Below are positions 44,157-51,492 of a stretch of DNA of 64,000 nt, piece after piece; the first letter of the stretch is position 1, and every line of letters starts with the position of its first letter. Source of the stretch: Alphaproteobacteria bacterium (GTDB lineage Bacteria; Pseudomonadota; Alphaproteobacteria; Micropepsales; Micropepsaceae); contig JAGOBA010000006.1 of the NCBI GenBank assembly GCA_017983635.1, positions 124,478 through 188,477 on the forward strand, read 5' to 3'. The notes under the pieces are model-generated. The model worked only from the letters and a program-made list of their open reading frames with translations. It was not told the origin of the DNA and searched no databases. Position numbers and translations under genes: made by a program.

Positions 44157-45093
44157 TCTGATCGGCGTCTGCGATCATGCGGGTGATGATCTCGGCGCAG
44201 GGCAGGATTTCGTGGATGGCGCCCGCGCCCTGACCGATCGCGAAGGCGGAGCGATCGCGGTTCAGGCCTTCGACCTGGCCGCCGATGCCGCCCATGACGC
44301 CGGCCTGATGCGAGTGCATCGCCTGCATCGGGAAGGGCTTGATGTCCTGCGGGCGGCGCTCCCAGTCGGCAACGTAATCGTTCTTGAACACGCGCATCGG
44401 CTTGCCGGAATACGCGCGGGTGATGATGGTGTCTTCGTCGGTGCAGTCGACGACGACTTGCTTGTACATGTCGCCAGCGTGCGCCTCGGTCGAAGCGATG
44501 AAGCGAGTGCCCATCCAAACGCCTTGCGCGCCGAGCGCTAATGCTGCGGCCAGACCACGACCGTCAACGATGGAGCCCGCCGCGACGACCGGGACCTTTA
44601 CCGCGTCGACGATTTGCGGGATCAGCGCCATGCCGGCGATCTTGCCGGTGTGGCCGCCGGCTTCGGTGCCTTGCGCGACCACGGCGTCGAGGCCGCCGTC
44701 TTCGCCGGCTTTCGCGTGGCGAACGGTGCCGCAGACGTTCATGACTTTGAGGCCTGCCGCGTGGAAGCGATCGACAAGATGGCGCGGCGGGACGCCGAGG
44801 CCAGAGATGAAGGCGGACGCGCCTTCTTCGATGATGATGTCAGCCGTCTTTTCGAGCGACTCCGGCACGGCCGCGAGGAGGTCGACGCCGAACGGCTTCT
44901 TAGTCAATTGGCGCACGCGGCGCATCTGCGTGCGGATTTCGTCAGGGCTGCGGCCGGCCATGCCGAGTGTGCCAAAGCCGCCGGCTTCCGACACGGCAGC
45001 GCAGACCTCCGCATAGGAGACGCCGCCCATGCCGGCGAGCAGGATGGGATGCTTGATGTTGAGGAGATCGCAGATCGGTGTGCGAATGGTCAT
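44119..45093 (-). CDS. Nitronate-monooxygenase-like flavoprotein
   Basis: The 324-residue FMN enzyme of the 2-nitropropane dioxygenase family has the TIM-barrel motifs HPILLAGMGGVSYAEVCAAVSEAGGFGTLGMAG, the signature VVAQGTEAGGHTG and the phosphate loop AAGSIVDGRGLAAALALGAQGVWMGTRF. It may oxidise nitronates or reduce enones. Its 3' end overlaps the VOC-GNAT gene by 38 bp, on the other strand. Confidence 0.88.
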   Translation of the reverse strand: MTIRTPICDLLNIKHPILLAGMGGVSYAEVCAAVSEAGGFGTLGMAGRSPDEIRTQMRRVRQLTKKPFGVDLLAAVPESLEKTADIIIEEGASAFISGLGVPPRHLVDRFHAAGLKVMNVCGTVRHAKAGEDGGLDAVVAQGTEAGGHTGKIAGMALIPQIVDAVKVPVVAAGSIVDGRGLAAALALGAQGVWMGTRFIASTEAHAGDMYKQVVVDCTDEDTIITRAYSGKPMRVFKNDYVADWERRPQDIKPFPMQAMHSHQAGVMGGIGGQVEGLNRDRSAFAIGQGAGAIHEILPCAEIITRMIADADQIIGRMDRLRRAS

Positions 45094-45204
45094 GGGTTTC
45101 GTCCAGTGTGGAGTTCCGATATGGTCTTATTGTGCGCGTCCAACGAAGCGGCCACAAGCCCTCCGGTCGCCATTGCGGACTGGCGATGTGCTGGCTATAG
45201 TCTG

Positions 45205-45220
45205 GATATTAGCGAATATC
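45205..45220 (+). promoter_or_regulatory. Operator-like inverted repeat before the Phd-like gene
   Basis: GATATTAGCGAATATC (6-bp arms, 4-bp spacer) lies 14 bp before the antitoxin ATG. The octamer TCTGGATA also recurs directly around it. The position fits autoregulation by a Phd/YefM-type antitoxin. Confidence 0.55.
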
Positions 45221-45234
45221 TGGATAATGGCGAT

Positions 45235-45510
45235 ATGAGCAAAGTCCAACGCGTTTCCTCAAGCGAGTTTGCCGGAAAGTTCGGGCATTGGTCGTTTGCT
45301 GCCCAGGCCGCTCCCGTCATGGTGACGGATCAGAAAACCGGCGTGGTGAAGGGGTACTTCGTCTCGGCTCACGAGTTTTCCGCCTACATGAAACTGCGCG
45401 ACCAGCTTCCCAAGACAGGCTTCGTCTGGGACATGGATGCTAACATGGCGGCTGAGCTTGAGAAGCCGTTGCCGCGCAATTATCCCGGCAAACGCGCGCG
45501 AAAGAAGTAG
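45235..45510 (+). CDS. Phd/YefM-like antitoxin
   Basis: The 91-residue protein starts MSKVQRVSSSEFAGKFGHWSFAAQAAPVMVTDQKTGVVKGYFVSAHEFSAYMKL, matching the Phd/YefM pattern of strand, helix FAGKFGHW, then the VTDQKTG-x-V-KGYFVS hairpin. The C-terminal Lys-rich part would bind the toxin. Its stop immediately precedes the toxin ATG, so the two form one operon. Confidence 0.75.
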   Translation: MSKVQRVSSSEFAGKFGHWSFAAQAAPVMVTDQKTGVVKGYFVSAHEFSAYMKLRDQLPKTGFVWDMDANMAAELEKPLPRNYPGKRARKK

Positions 45511-45942
45511 ATGGTCAAGCGGGCTGCACCACAAGTCGGCGAGGTCATTTCCTATTGGTTTCTTTGGTTTAGCGAACACGAGGTGGGCGAGGAGTCGGGG
45601 CGCAAACTTCGACCCTGTGTCGCAATTGCTACGCTACAGAATGTGGAGGGAGCGCCGCGGGTTGCTGTTGTGCCGATCACGCATCGTCTTCCCGGGCCAA
45701 GCCGAGACACGGTCGAGATTCCGCCGCAAGTGAAAGCACAGATGGGGCTCAGTGTCTCGCGCTCTTGGATCATCTGCGACGAGTTCAACGAGTTTGTCTG
45801 GCCCCGTTTCGACATCGGCGAGACAGCCGGCGGCAAGCCAACGTTTGGATTTCTGCCGCGCGGTTTAATTGCGCTCGTGCGAGAGCGGGTAGCAAAGGCG
45901 CGAGCGCGGGGCGCCCTCAAATCAATCTCACGAGACGCGTGA
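45511..45942 (+). CDS. PemK/MazF-like toxin
   Basis: The 143-residue protein starts PQVGEVISYWFLWFSEHEVGEESGRKLRPCVAIATLQ, the GE-x-x-x-Y/W start and KLRPCVAIA segment of PemK/MazF-like toxins, and later has VAVVPITHRLPG and SRSWIICDEFNEFVWPRFDI. Most members are mRNA endoribonucleases. It is longer than typical MazF and carries an extra WFSEHEVGEESG loop after the first strand. It pairs with an upstream Phd-like antitoxin, not with a MazE-type one. Confidence 0.72.
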   Translation: MVKRAAPQVGEVISYWFLWFSEHEVGEESGRKLRPCVAIATLQNVEGAPRVAVVPITHRLPGPSRDTVEIPPQVKAQMGLSVSRSWIICDEFNEFVWPRFDIGETAGGKPTFGFLPRGLIALVRERVAKARARGALKSISRDA

Positions 45943-45949
45943 GCCGCCG

Positions 45950-46090
45950 CCGGTTCCCACGTCGGGTGTGCGGGGGTCTGAACCCACAGAGCACACCCGA
46001 GGCCGCGCTTTCGCGCAAGAAACGGCGACGGCCCCGTTTGAGACCATCCTTGGTGGACAGGTTTCGAACCTGCGCGTGCCCGACGGCGAC
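45950..46090. other. Dense inverted repeats, possible structured RNA
   Basis: Between two convergent genes, TCGGGTGTGC (45962-45971) pairs perfectly with GCACACCCGA (45991-46000). Further stems are GCGC-TTTC-GCGC, AAACGG...CCGTTT and CAGGTTTCGAACCTG. CGTCGGG (45960-45966) can also pair with CCCGACG (46079-46085), an alternative to the first stem. There is no tRNA: the T-arm-like minus-strand segment has no matching acceptor. It may be a terminator region or an unassigned RNA. Confidence 0.45.
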
Positions 46091-46131
46091 CGGGATTGCG
46101 ATGCTCGCCCGGGCCTTAGGCGACCTGGAGC

Positions 46132-46935
46132 TTACGGGGAATCCGTGTCGTCGCCAAGATCGACCGGAGGCATCGTCGTTGTCGCCTTACCCGCGAAGTC
46201 GAAAATGATGGTGTGGCGGCCTTCGGCGGACTGCATCGCTTGCATGGCGCGGAGTTGCATGAGCTCGGGATTGCCGTGGGCGATGCGGGCGGCGTTCGCG
46301 AGCGCGCGCATCGCCGCGACTTCGCTGCGGGCGCGCTCGAGCGTGGCCGCCGACATCTTGTGCGCGATCGCGTTGGCGGCGTAGGCATCGCGTAGTTCTT
46401 TCGCAATCATGATGTCACGGACGACGACCTTGCTGAGTTTGAGCCCTGCCTGTTCGAAGCGTTCGACGTTCGCGGCGCGAACGAGTTCGGGCAGCGCGTC
46501 GCGGCTTTGGATGATCTCGTCGAGCGTGTAAGTGGCGGCGGCTTCGCGAATCGGCAACTGGATCAGCGGATAAATGGCGTTGACGACATCGTGTTGCGAC
46601 GCGACAGGGAACACGCGCACGAGCTTGGCTGGATCCTCGATCTGGAACTCGGCCATCACGGTGATCTTGAAGCCGAGCGCGTCGCGGCTGAGGACTTCTT
46701 GCGCGGGGACCGTCAGGAACTGTGGTCTGCGATCGAACACCAACCAGGTGCTGGGCGGCGCGAAAAAGCGGTAGGTGCCGGGCCCCAGCGTGCGTTTGAA
46801 GCGGCCGCCGTTGTAGAGCAGGGCGGTCTGCCACTCGAAGATCGTCACCTTTGTGCGCATGCCGGCGACTAAGGCGATTGCGAGCAGCAATGCCACGATG
46901 CCAACGGTCACGACGATGGTGTCGGTTTCGCTCAT
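46132..46935 (-). CDS. Slipin (stomatin-like SPFH protein)
   Basis: The 267-residue protein has an N-terminal membrane segment (VTVGIVALLLAIALVAGM) and an SPFH/band 7 domain with TIFEWQTALLYNGGRFKRTLGPGTYRFF, PAQEVLSRDALGFKITVMAEFQIEDP, and the oligomerising helices VERFEQAGLKLSKVVVRDIMIAKELRDAY. Such proteins form membrane-bound rings and scaffold. It lacks the associated NfeD protease partner here. Confidence 0.88.
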   Translation of the reverse strand: MSETDTIVVTVGIVALLLAIALVAGMRTKVTIFEWQTALLYNGGRFKRTLGPGTYRFFAPPSTWLVFDRRPQFLTVPAQEVLSRDALGFKITVMAEFQIEDPAKLVRVFPVASQHDVVNAIYPLIQLPIREAAATYTLDEIIQSRDALPELVRAANVERFEQAGLKLSKVVVRDIMIAKELRDAYAANAIAHKMSAATLERARSEVAAMRALANAARIAHGNPELMQLRAMQAMQSAEGRHTIIFDFAGKATTTMPPVDLGDDTDSP

Positions 46936-47055
46936 TTCCCTCTGGCGGATTGTGGTGACGCCCGCGGCCCATGATGGCTCGATGCGCGGGCGTACTCAAG
47001 TTGGCGCCGCGCAACCTTTAGGCTAGTGTGGCGAGCCATCTGTGCTGGAGAAGTC

Positions 47056-47490
47056 ATGCCACGCGGTCTTTCCCTGATTTACTTGGTTTTGCTGTTGGCC
47101 ACCGCCGGGGTGAGCCGCGCCGATGTTCCGGATAGTGGGCCGCCCTACACGGATCAGCAATTCTTGGCCTTGGCGCCGGAACGGCTGCCGATCGAATTCC
47201 GCAATCCCAAACGACTGTCGGATTGGTGGGCGCGAGCGCCAGCCTATCTTCGGCAGCACATGCTAAACTCCAAGAGCGAGATGTGGTGGCCGATCATTCA
47301 GTGCAACTACATGGGGTACAAACCCAACGAAGTGGGGGATCTGAACTCGGCCAAGTGCGAGCGCCAATCCTACGAGAACAGTCAACGCGGCAAGAAGAAC
47401 TGGAGTCCCGACGGGCAATGGATCGGACCCTCCGAAGAGTGCCGCAAGCGCGACAAGCGCTCGCAGTGGGGCGAACTGATCTGCGATTGA
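47056..47490 (+). CDS. Secreted hypothetical protein
   Basis: The 144-residue precursor has a signal peptide (MPRGLSLIYLVLLLATAGVSRA) and a mature part with IEFRNPKRLSDWWARAPAYLRQHML, CNYMGYKPNEVGD, and four Cys that could form disulfides. I do not recognise a family. The ATG at 47056 is preceded by GGAGAAG. It ends back-to-back with the Hsp70 gene (TGATCA shared). Confidence 0.65.
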   Translation: MPRGLSLIYLVLLLATAGVSRADVPDSGPPYTDQQFLALAPERLPIEFRNPKRLSDWWARAPAYLRQHMLNSKSEMWWPIIQCNYMGYKPNEVGDLNSAKCERQSYENSQRGKKNWSPDGQWIGPSEECRKRDKRSQWGELICD

Positions 47491-48744
47491 TCAGCCGTAG
47501 CGCGCCCGCGCTTCGAGCGTCAGGCCGAGAGCCACCGAGAGGAAGTCGTCGCCGCGTTTGACGGGGGCGGTTGGAATTTCGCTTGCGATCACGCGCTCGA
47601 TGGCGGGGACGAGGCTTGAGCCTCCGGTCATGAACACCGTGTCGATGGCGTCCGCTTCGATGTCGGCAAGGGCGAGGCAATTCCAGACCGCGAGGCGCAG
47701 GCGCGTCAGTTCGTTTGCAATCGTTTCGTCGAAGGTTTCGCGTGTTGCAGGTGCGGCGAGGCCGGACTCGATGAAGGCAAGGGCGATGTCGGCGCTGTCG
47801 TGCGCGGTGAGTTCGATCTTGGCGCCTTCGACGGCGAAGGCGATGCGGTGGCCGAGGTGCTTTGTCAGCACGGTGAGGAGCCGGGCGGTGCGTTGCGGTT
47901 CGACGGCGAGGCGGTGAATCTCTTGCGCGTCGCGCACGATCTTGGGCGTGTAGCAAAGGTTGATCGTCGGCCACCAAGCGAGATCGGCGTAGATGGAGCG
48001 CGGCATCGGCAGTTGCTTGTCGATGAGTTCGGTGCCAAGGCCCAGCGTCGGCATCACTGCTGCCATGCTGAGGTTGCGGTCGAAGTCGGTGCCGCCGACG
48101 CGCACGCCGGTGTTCGCTAGAATGTCGTCGCGGCGGTCGCTGCGTCCACGGCGGTTGGGGCCGATACGGACGATCGAGAAGTCGGAGGTGCCGCCGCCGA
48201 TGTCGGCGACCAGGATCACTTGTTCGTTCTCGGCGGTCAGTTCGTATTGCGCCGCGGCTGCGACGGGTTCGTAGACGAAGGAGACGTCTTTGTAGCCGGC
48301 CTGACGGGCGAGCTCGGCGAGCTTGTCTTCCGCGCGTCGATCAGCGGCGTCGTCGCCCTCGACGAAGCGCACGGGGCGGCCGTGCACCACCGCGTCGATG
48401 GGGGAGCCGAGCGCTTCTTCGGCCTTTCCCTTCAGGTGACGCGAGAACATCGCGATCACGTCGGTCAGCGGGATCGAGCGTTTCGAGAGCGCGGTGCGTT
48501 CGTTGATCAGCGTCGTCGAGAGGATCGTCTTCAGGCCGCGCATCAGCCGGCCGTCGTTGCCGTTGACGTAGGCGTCGACGGCGTTGCGGCCGTAGAGCGG
48601 CTTGTCGCGCTCGGCGAAGTCGAAGAAGACCGCCGTCGGCACCATCGTGGCGCCGTTTTCGAGCGGGGCAAGCGCCGCCGCATTGCTTTTGACGATGCCG
48701 ATCGCCGAGTTGGAGGTGCCGAAGTCGAAGCCTGCTGCGCGCAT
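47491..48744 (-). CDS. Hsp70-family protein (YegD-like)
   Basis: The 417-residue protein is an actin-fold ATPase: MRAAGFDFGTSNSAIGIV (phosphate 1), LVADIGGGTSDFSIVRIG (phosphate 2) and MTGGSSLVPAIERVI (adenosine loop). It lacks the C-terminal substrate-binding domain of DnaK, as YegD does. The client and partner are unknown. ATG 48744 has better spacing from the AAGGGG than 48750. Confidence 0.9.
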   Translation of the reverse strand: MRAAGFDFGTSNSAIGIVKSNAAALAPLENGATMVPTAVFFDFAERDKPLYGRNAVDAYVNGNDGRLMRGLKTILSTTLINERTALSKRSIPLTDVIAMFSRHLKGKAEEALGSPIDAVVHGRPVRFVEGDDAADRRAEDKLAELARQAGYKDVSFVYEPVAAAAQYELTAENEQVILVADIGGGTSDFSIVRIGPNRRGRSDRRDDILANTGVRVGGTDFDRNLSMAAVMPTLGLGTELIDKQLPMPRSIYADLAWWPTINLCYTPKIVRDAQEIHRLAVEPQRTARLLTVLTKHLGHRIAFAVEGAKIELTAHDSADIALAFIESGLAAPATRETFDETIANELTRLRLAVWNCLALADIEADAIDTVFMTGGSSLVPAIERVIASEIPTAPVKRGDDFLSVALGLTLEARARYG

Positions 48745-48856
48745 GGTCATGTCCCCTTTTTTGCTCACGAGGGGCATTCACTTAGTACGCGTTTCATGGG
48801 CTTGCCAGACTGTTTCTTTTGGCTACAATCGAGGAGCCAATACGGATGCGACGGCG

Positions 48857-49726
48857 TCAGTCGAGCACCAATTCGGTTTCCCGATATCCCTGCAAGTACA
48901 ACGCGGCGCTCAGATCGCTGTGGTCGAGGCGCGCGTGCGCGGCCGCGGCGACCACGGGCTTGGCGCGGTAGGCGATGCCGAGGCCTGAGGCTTCGATCAT
49001 CGCGAGGTCGTTGGCGCCGTCGCCGATCGCGAGCGTGTCTTGGAGCGCGATGTTGCGTTCGCGGGCGAGCCGGGTGAGCGCATCGAGCTTCGCTTGGCGG
49101 CCGAGGATCGGCTCGCGCACGGTGCCGGCGAGCTTGCCGCCGGTCACATGAAGTTCGTTCGCTTGGTTCGTCGCAAAGCCAGCGGCGTCGGCGACGCGCT
49201 CGGTGAAGAACGTGAAGCCGCCGGAGATGAGCGCGGTCATTGCGCCGGCTGCTCGCATGGTGCGCACGAGGATCTTGGCGCCGGGGTTCAGTTGGACCCT
49301 TTGGTCGAAGACCTGTTGCAGGGTCGCTTCCGGAAGGCCCTTCAGGAGCGCCACCCGTTCGCGCAAGGCGCTTTCGAATGCGATCTCACCGCGCATGGCT
49401 TTTTCGGTGATTGCCGCGATCTGCGGTTTTACGCCGGCAAAGTCGGCGATCTCGTCGATGCATTCGCAGCCGATGATGGTCGAGTCCATGTCGGCGATGA
49501 GCAGGCGCTTGCGGCGGTGCGCGGTAGGGACGATGTTGACGTCGACCGCTTCGTTCGCGAGTTCGGTTCGAACGGTGGTGACGACGGTGGGGTCAGCGAC
49601 TGCAAACTCGCAGGCGGTGCCGGGCGAGAGCCAGTGCGGTGCAGCATTGAGGGCTTTGCTCGCGACCGTCACGGCCTTGTCATGCAAACTCCCGAGCGCG
49701 GCAGTCAAAACCAGCGTATGATTCAT
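48857..49726 (-). CDS. serB: Phosphoserine phosphatase SerB
   Basis: SerB makes serine from phosphoserine. The 289-residue HAD enzyme has motif I LLIADMDSTIIGCECIDEIAD, motif II ALISGGFTFFTERVA and motif III/IV ALQDTLAIGDGANDLAMIEASGLGIAYRAKP. The N-terminal 95 residues are an ACT-like domain. Its ATG overlaps the possible miaA ATG on the other strand in the palindrome CATG. Confidence 0.96.
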   Translation of the reverse strand: MNHTLVLTAALGSLHDKAVTVASKALNAAPHWLSPGTACEFAVADPTVVTTVRTELANEAVDVNIVPTAHRRKRLLIADMDSTIIGCECIDEIADFAGVKPQIAAITEKAMRGEIAFESALRERVALLKGLPEATLQQVFDQRVQLNPGAKILVRTMRAAGAMTALISGGFTFFTERVADAAGFATNQANELHVTGGKLAGTVREPILGRQAKLDALTRLARERNIALQDTLAIGDGANDLAMIEASGLGIAYRAKPVVAAAAHARLDHSDLSAALYLQGYRETELVLD

Positions 49727-50672
49727 GGAGGTGAGCTTCGCGGCGTTGGGAGTTCGATTGCGTACGTTCGATGCGGTTCTTATTGCAGGGCCAACCGCCA
49801 GCGGCAAGTCGGCGTTGGCGCTTAGCCTGGCGCGCGACTATGGCGGCGCGGTGATCAATGCCGATGCGATGCAGGTCTATCGCGAGCTGCGCATCGTCTC
49901 GGCGCGGCCAGACGCGAGGGAAGAAGCGCTGGCGCCGCATTACCTCTACGGATTTACCGGCGCGCTCGAGCCGTTCTCGGTCGGGCGGTGGCTTGAGGCG
50001 GCAAGCGCTGCGCTTGAGGATGTACGCGCAAAGGGCTTGCTGCCGATCATCGTGGGCGGGACGGGGCTCTACTTTGCGGCGCTGCTGAACGGGCTTTCGC
50101 CGATACCGGAGATTCATGCCTCGATCCGGGTCGAGGCGCGGCAGAAGCTGACGGAACTCGGCAACGAGCGCTTCCATGCGGAACTTTCGGCACGCGATCC
50201 GCAGATGGGGGCGCGGCTCAATCCCGGGGACAGTCAACGTTTGGTGCGCGCGTGGGAAGTGATCGAGGCGACGGGGCAGTCGCTGGCCGAGTGGCAGGCG
50301 CTCAAAGGGACGCCGGTGCTTGAGGGCGATCTGGCGCGGTTTGTGCTGAAGCCCAACCGCGAGTGGCTGATCGCGCGGATCGCGAGGCGCTTTCAAACGA
50401 TGATGGAGGCGGGTGCGCTGGACGAGGTTCGCGCGCTCAGCGGGATCAGTTCGGACCTCCCGGCGGCGCGGGCGCTGGGCGTGCCGCAGTTGTTGGCGCA
50501 TCTTGAGGGGCGGTTGACGCTTGAGCAGGCGGTCGAGCAGGCGGTCGCACAGACGCGGCAGTATGCAAAGCGGCAGATGACGTGGTTCCGGCATCAGATG
50601 CCGGACTGGCGCGTGATTGAGCGCAGCGATGCGCTGGGGATTGCGGAGCTGATCGGCGCGACGTTGGAGTGA
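49725..50672 (+). CDS. miaA: tRNA dimethylallyltransferase MiaA
   Basis: MiaA adds the dimethylallyl group to A37 of tRNAs reading U-starting codons. The 315-residue product has the P-loop LIAGPTASGKSALALSLA, then INADAMQVYRELRIVSARP, the HYLYGF and IIVGGTGLYFAALLNGLSPIPEI motifs and the C-terminal RQYAKRQMTWFRHQMPDW. The start is uncertain. ATG 49725 abuts serB; TTG 49758 is preceded by GGGAG and gives a more typical N-terminus (RTFDAVLIAG). Confidence 0.93.
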   Translation: MEVSFAALGVRLRTFDAVLIAGPTASGKSALALSLARDYGGAVINADAMQVYRELRIVSARPDAREEALAPHYLYGFTGALEPFSVGRWLEAASAALEDVRAKGLLPIIVGGTGLYFAALLNGLSPIPEIHASIRVEARQKLTELGNERFHAELSARDPQMGARLNPGDSQRLVRAWEVIEATGQSLAEWQALKGTPVLEGDLARFVLKPNREWLIARIARRFQTMMEAGALDEVRALSGISSDLPAARALGVPQLLAHLEGRLTLEQAVEQAVAQTRQYAKRQMTWFRHQMPDWRVIERSDALGIAELIGATLE

Positions 50673-50673
50673 C

Positions 50674-51048
50674 CTAAGCCAAGATCAATCCGCAGTGCTT
50701 TTCAAAATGGCGGTAGTCGCCGTCGCTGGCTATCAATGGTGTTTGATGGTCGATGCAAACCTGCGCGATCAGGATGTCGGGCAATCGCGCTTTGAGACCA
50801 AGGGCCAATATCTTGCGGCGCGTTTTGCCCGCACGTTCCCAATAACCATCGAGTATCGGCAATAGCGGCAACGCTGCTATCACTGGTTCGATCGCGGCGG
50901 ATGCTTTTGGGTAGCTTAAGAGTTCCGTCACGACAACGGGCGGCAAGAACAGCTTGTCGTTTGCAATTGCGTCCGCGACGGCGATGGCATCGCGCGACAC
51001 CTCGCCCTGGAAATAGGCGACCATGCTGGACGAGTCAGCCGCAATCAT
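50674..51048 (-). CDS. vapC: VapC-type PIN-domain toxin
   Basis: The 124-residue PIN domain has the acidic residues Asp5 (AADSSSMVAYFQG), Glu (PPVVVTELLSYP), Asp in RLPDILIAQVCIDHQTPLIA and a terminal ASDGDYRHF. Such toxins are Mg-dependent RNases. The start overlaps the vapB stop (TGATG). All key residues are kept, so unlike the loci at 26.5 and 30 kb this pair looks active. Confidence 0.9.
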   Translation of the reverse strand: MIAADSSSMVAYFQGEVSRDAIAVADAIANDKLFLPPVVVTELLSYPKASAAIEPVIAALPLLPILDGYWERAGKTRRKILALGLKARLPDILIAQVCIDHQTPLIASDGDYRHFEKHCGLILA

Positions 51049-51251
51049 CAGTCTTCGCCGCGAAGCTCATCGATAGGGAATTCGAACTTTACCTTGCCGC
51101 GAAGCTTTTCAAGTTCGCGGTAGGTATGCGCCCGCTTGAGGAGTTCCAAGCCTCGGCGGACGGTTTCGGTGACACCTTCGCCGGTCTCTTTTTGGGCATC
51201 TGCCAAAAGTTTGGTAGGCAAGTGGACGGTGATTTTTCTGATCTGCTCCAT
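51048..51251 (-). CDS. vapB: VapB-type antitoxin
   Basis: The 67-residue protein begins MEQIRKITVHLPTKLLADAQKETGEGVTETVRRGLELLKR, a strand-helix-helix pattern of ribbon-helix-helix antitoxins, with a C-terminal KVKFEFPIDELRGED tail. ATG 51251 is preferred over an upstream start that would add 20 residues. An inverted repeat 12 bp upstream is a probable operator. Confidence 0.85.
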   Translation of the reverse strand: MEQIRKITVHLPTKLLADAQKETGEGVTETVRRGLELLKRAHTYRELEKLRGKVKFEFPIDELRGED

Positions 51252-51262
51252 GCCAGCATTCG

Positions 51263-51278
51263 TACCATAATCGTTTAT
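51263..51278 (-). promoter_or_regulatory. Operator-like palindrome of vapBC
   Basis: CCATAATCGTTTATGG has exact 6-bp arms with a 4-bp spacer and lies 12 bp upstream of vapB. Autoregulation by VapBC is expected. Confidence 0.6.
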
Positions 51279-51355
51279 GGCATTCAAGATGCTCTTGACG
51301 CAGTGCAGCATGTTGGGTTAGGGTTTTCGTAACAATCTTGCTGGAAAGTGCCGAT

Positions 51356-51406
51356 ATGTGGAATTTTGTGCTTGTAATTTGTTACGCCGCTCACCCCGTG
51401 ACCTGA
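51356..51406 (+). CDS. ilv leader peptide
   Basis: A short frame MWNFVLVICYAAHPVT (16 codons plus stop) begins at ATG 51356, with GGAAAG upstream. It contains consecutive Val-Leu-Val-Ile codons at 51368-51379, the amino acids made by the operon it precedes. A terminator follows at 51438. This matches transcription-attenuation leaders for branched-chain synthesis genes. Confidence 0.8.
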   Translation: MWNFVLVICYAAHPVT

Positions 51407-51437
51407 TCTGCAGGTCCTGGCGAAGCGGCGTGTTCGA

Positions 51438-51462
51438 GGCCCCCGACGGGGCCTTTTCTTTT
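51438..51462 (+). terminator. Attenuator terminator before ilvB
   Basis: GGCCCC-CGAC-GGGGCC followed by TTTTCTTTT is a strong terminator 30 bp before ilvB. CCCCGT at 51394-51399, in the leader peptide, can pair with ACGGGG at 51446-51451. ACGCCGCT (51384-51391) pairs with AGCGGCGT (51424-51431). These give alternative folds. A ribosome stalled on the Val-Leu-Val-Ile codons would leave both free. Confidence 0.8.
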
Positions 51463-51492
51463 GTCCAAAGCTGAAACCGAAGAGTTGAACCC

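Noticed and set aside
45943-46131. A tRNA-like T-arm (GCAGG-TTCGAAA-CCTGT) on the minus strand
   Set aside because: The segment after it (CCACCAA) has no matching acceptor strand within 80 bases and no anticodon arm could be placed, so no tRNA or tmRNA gene is called.
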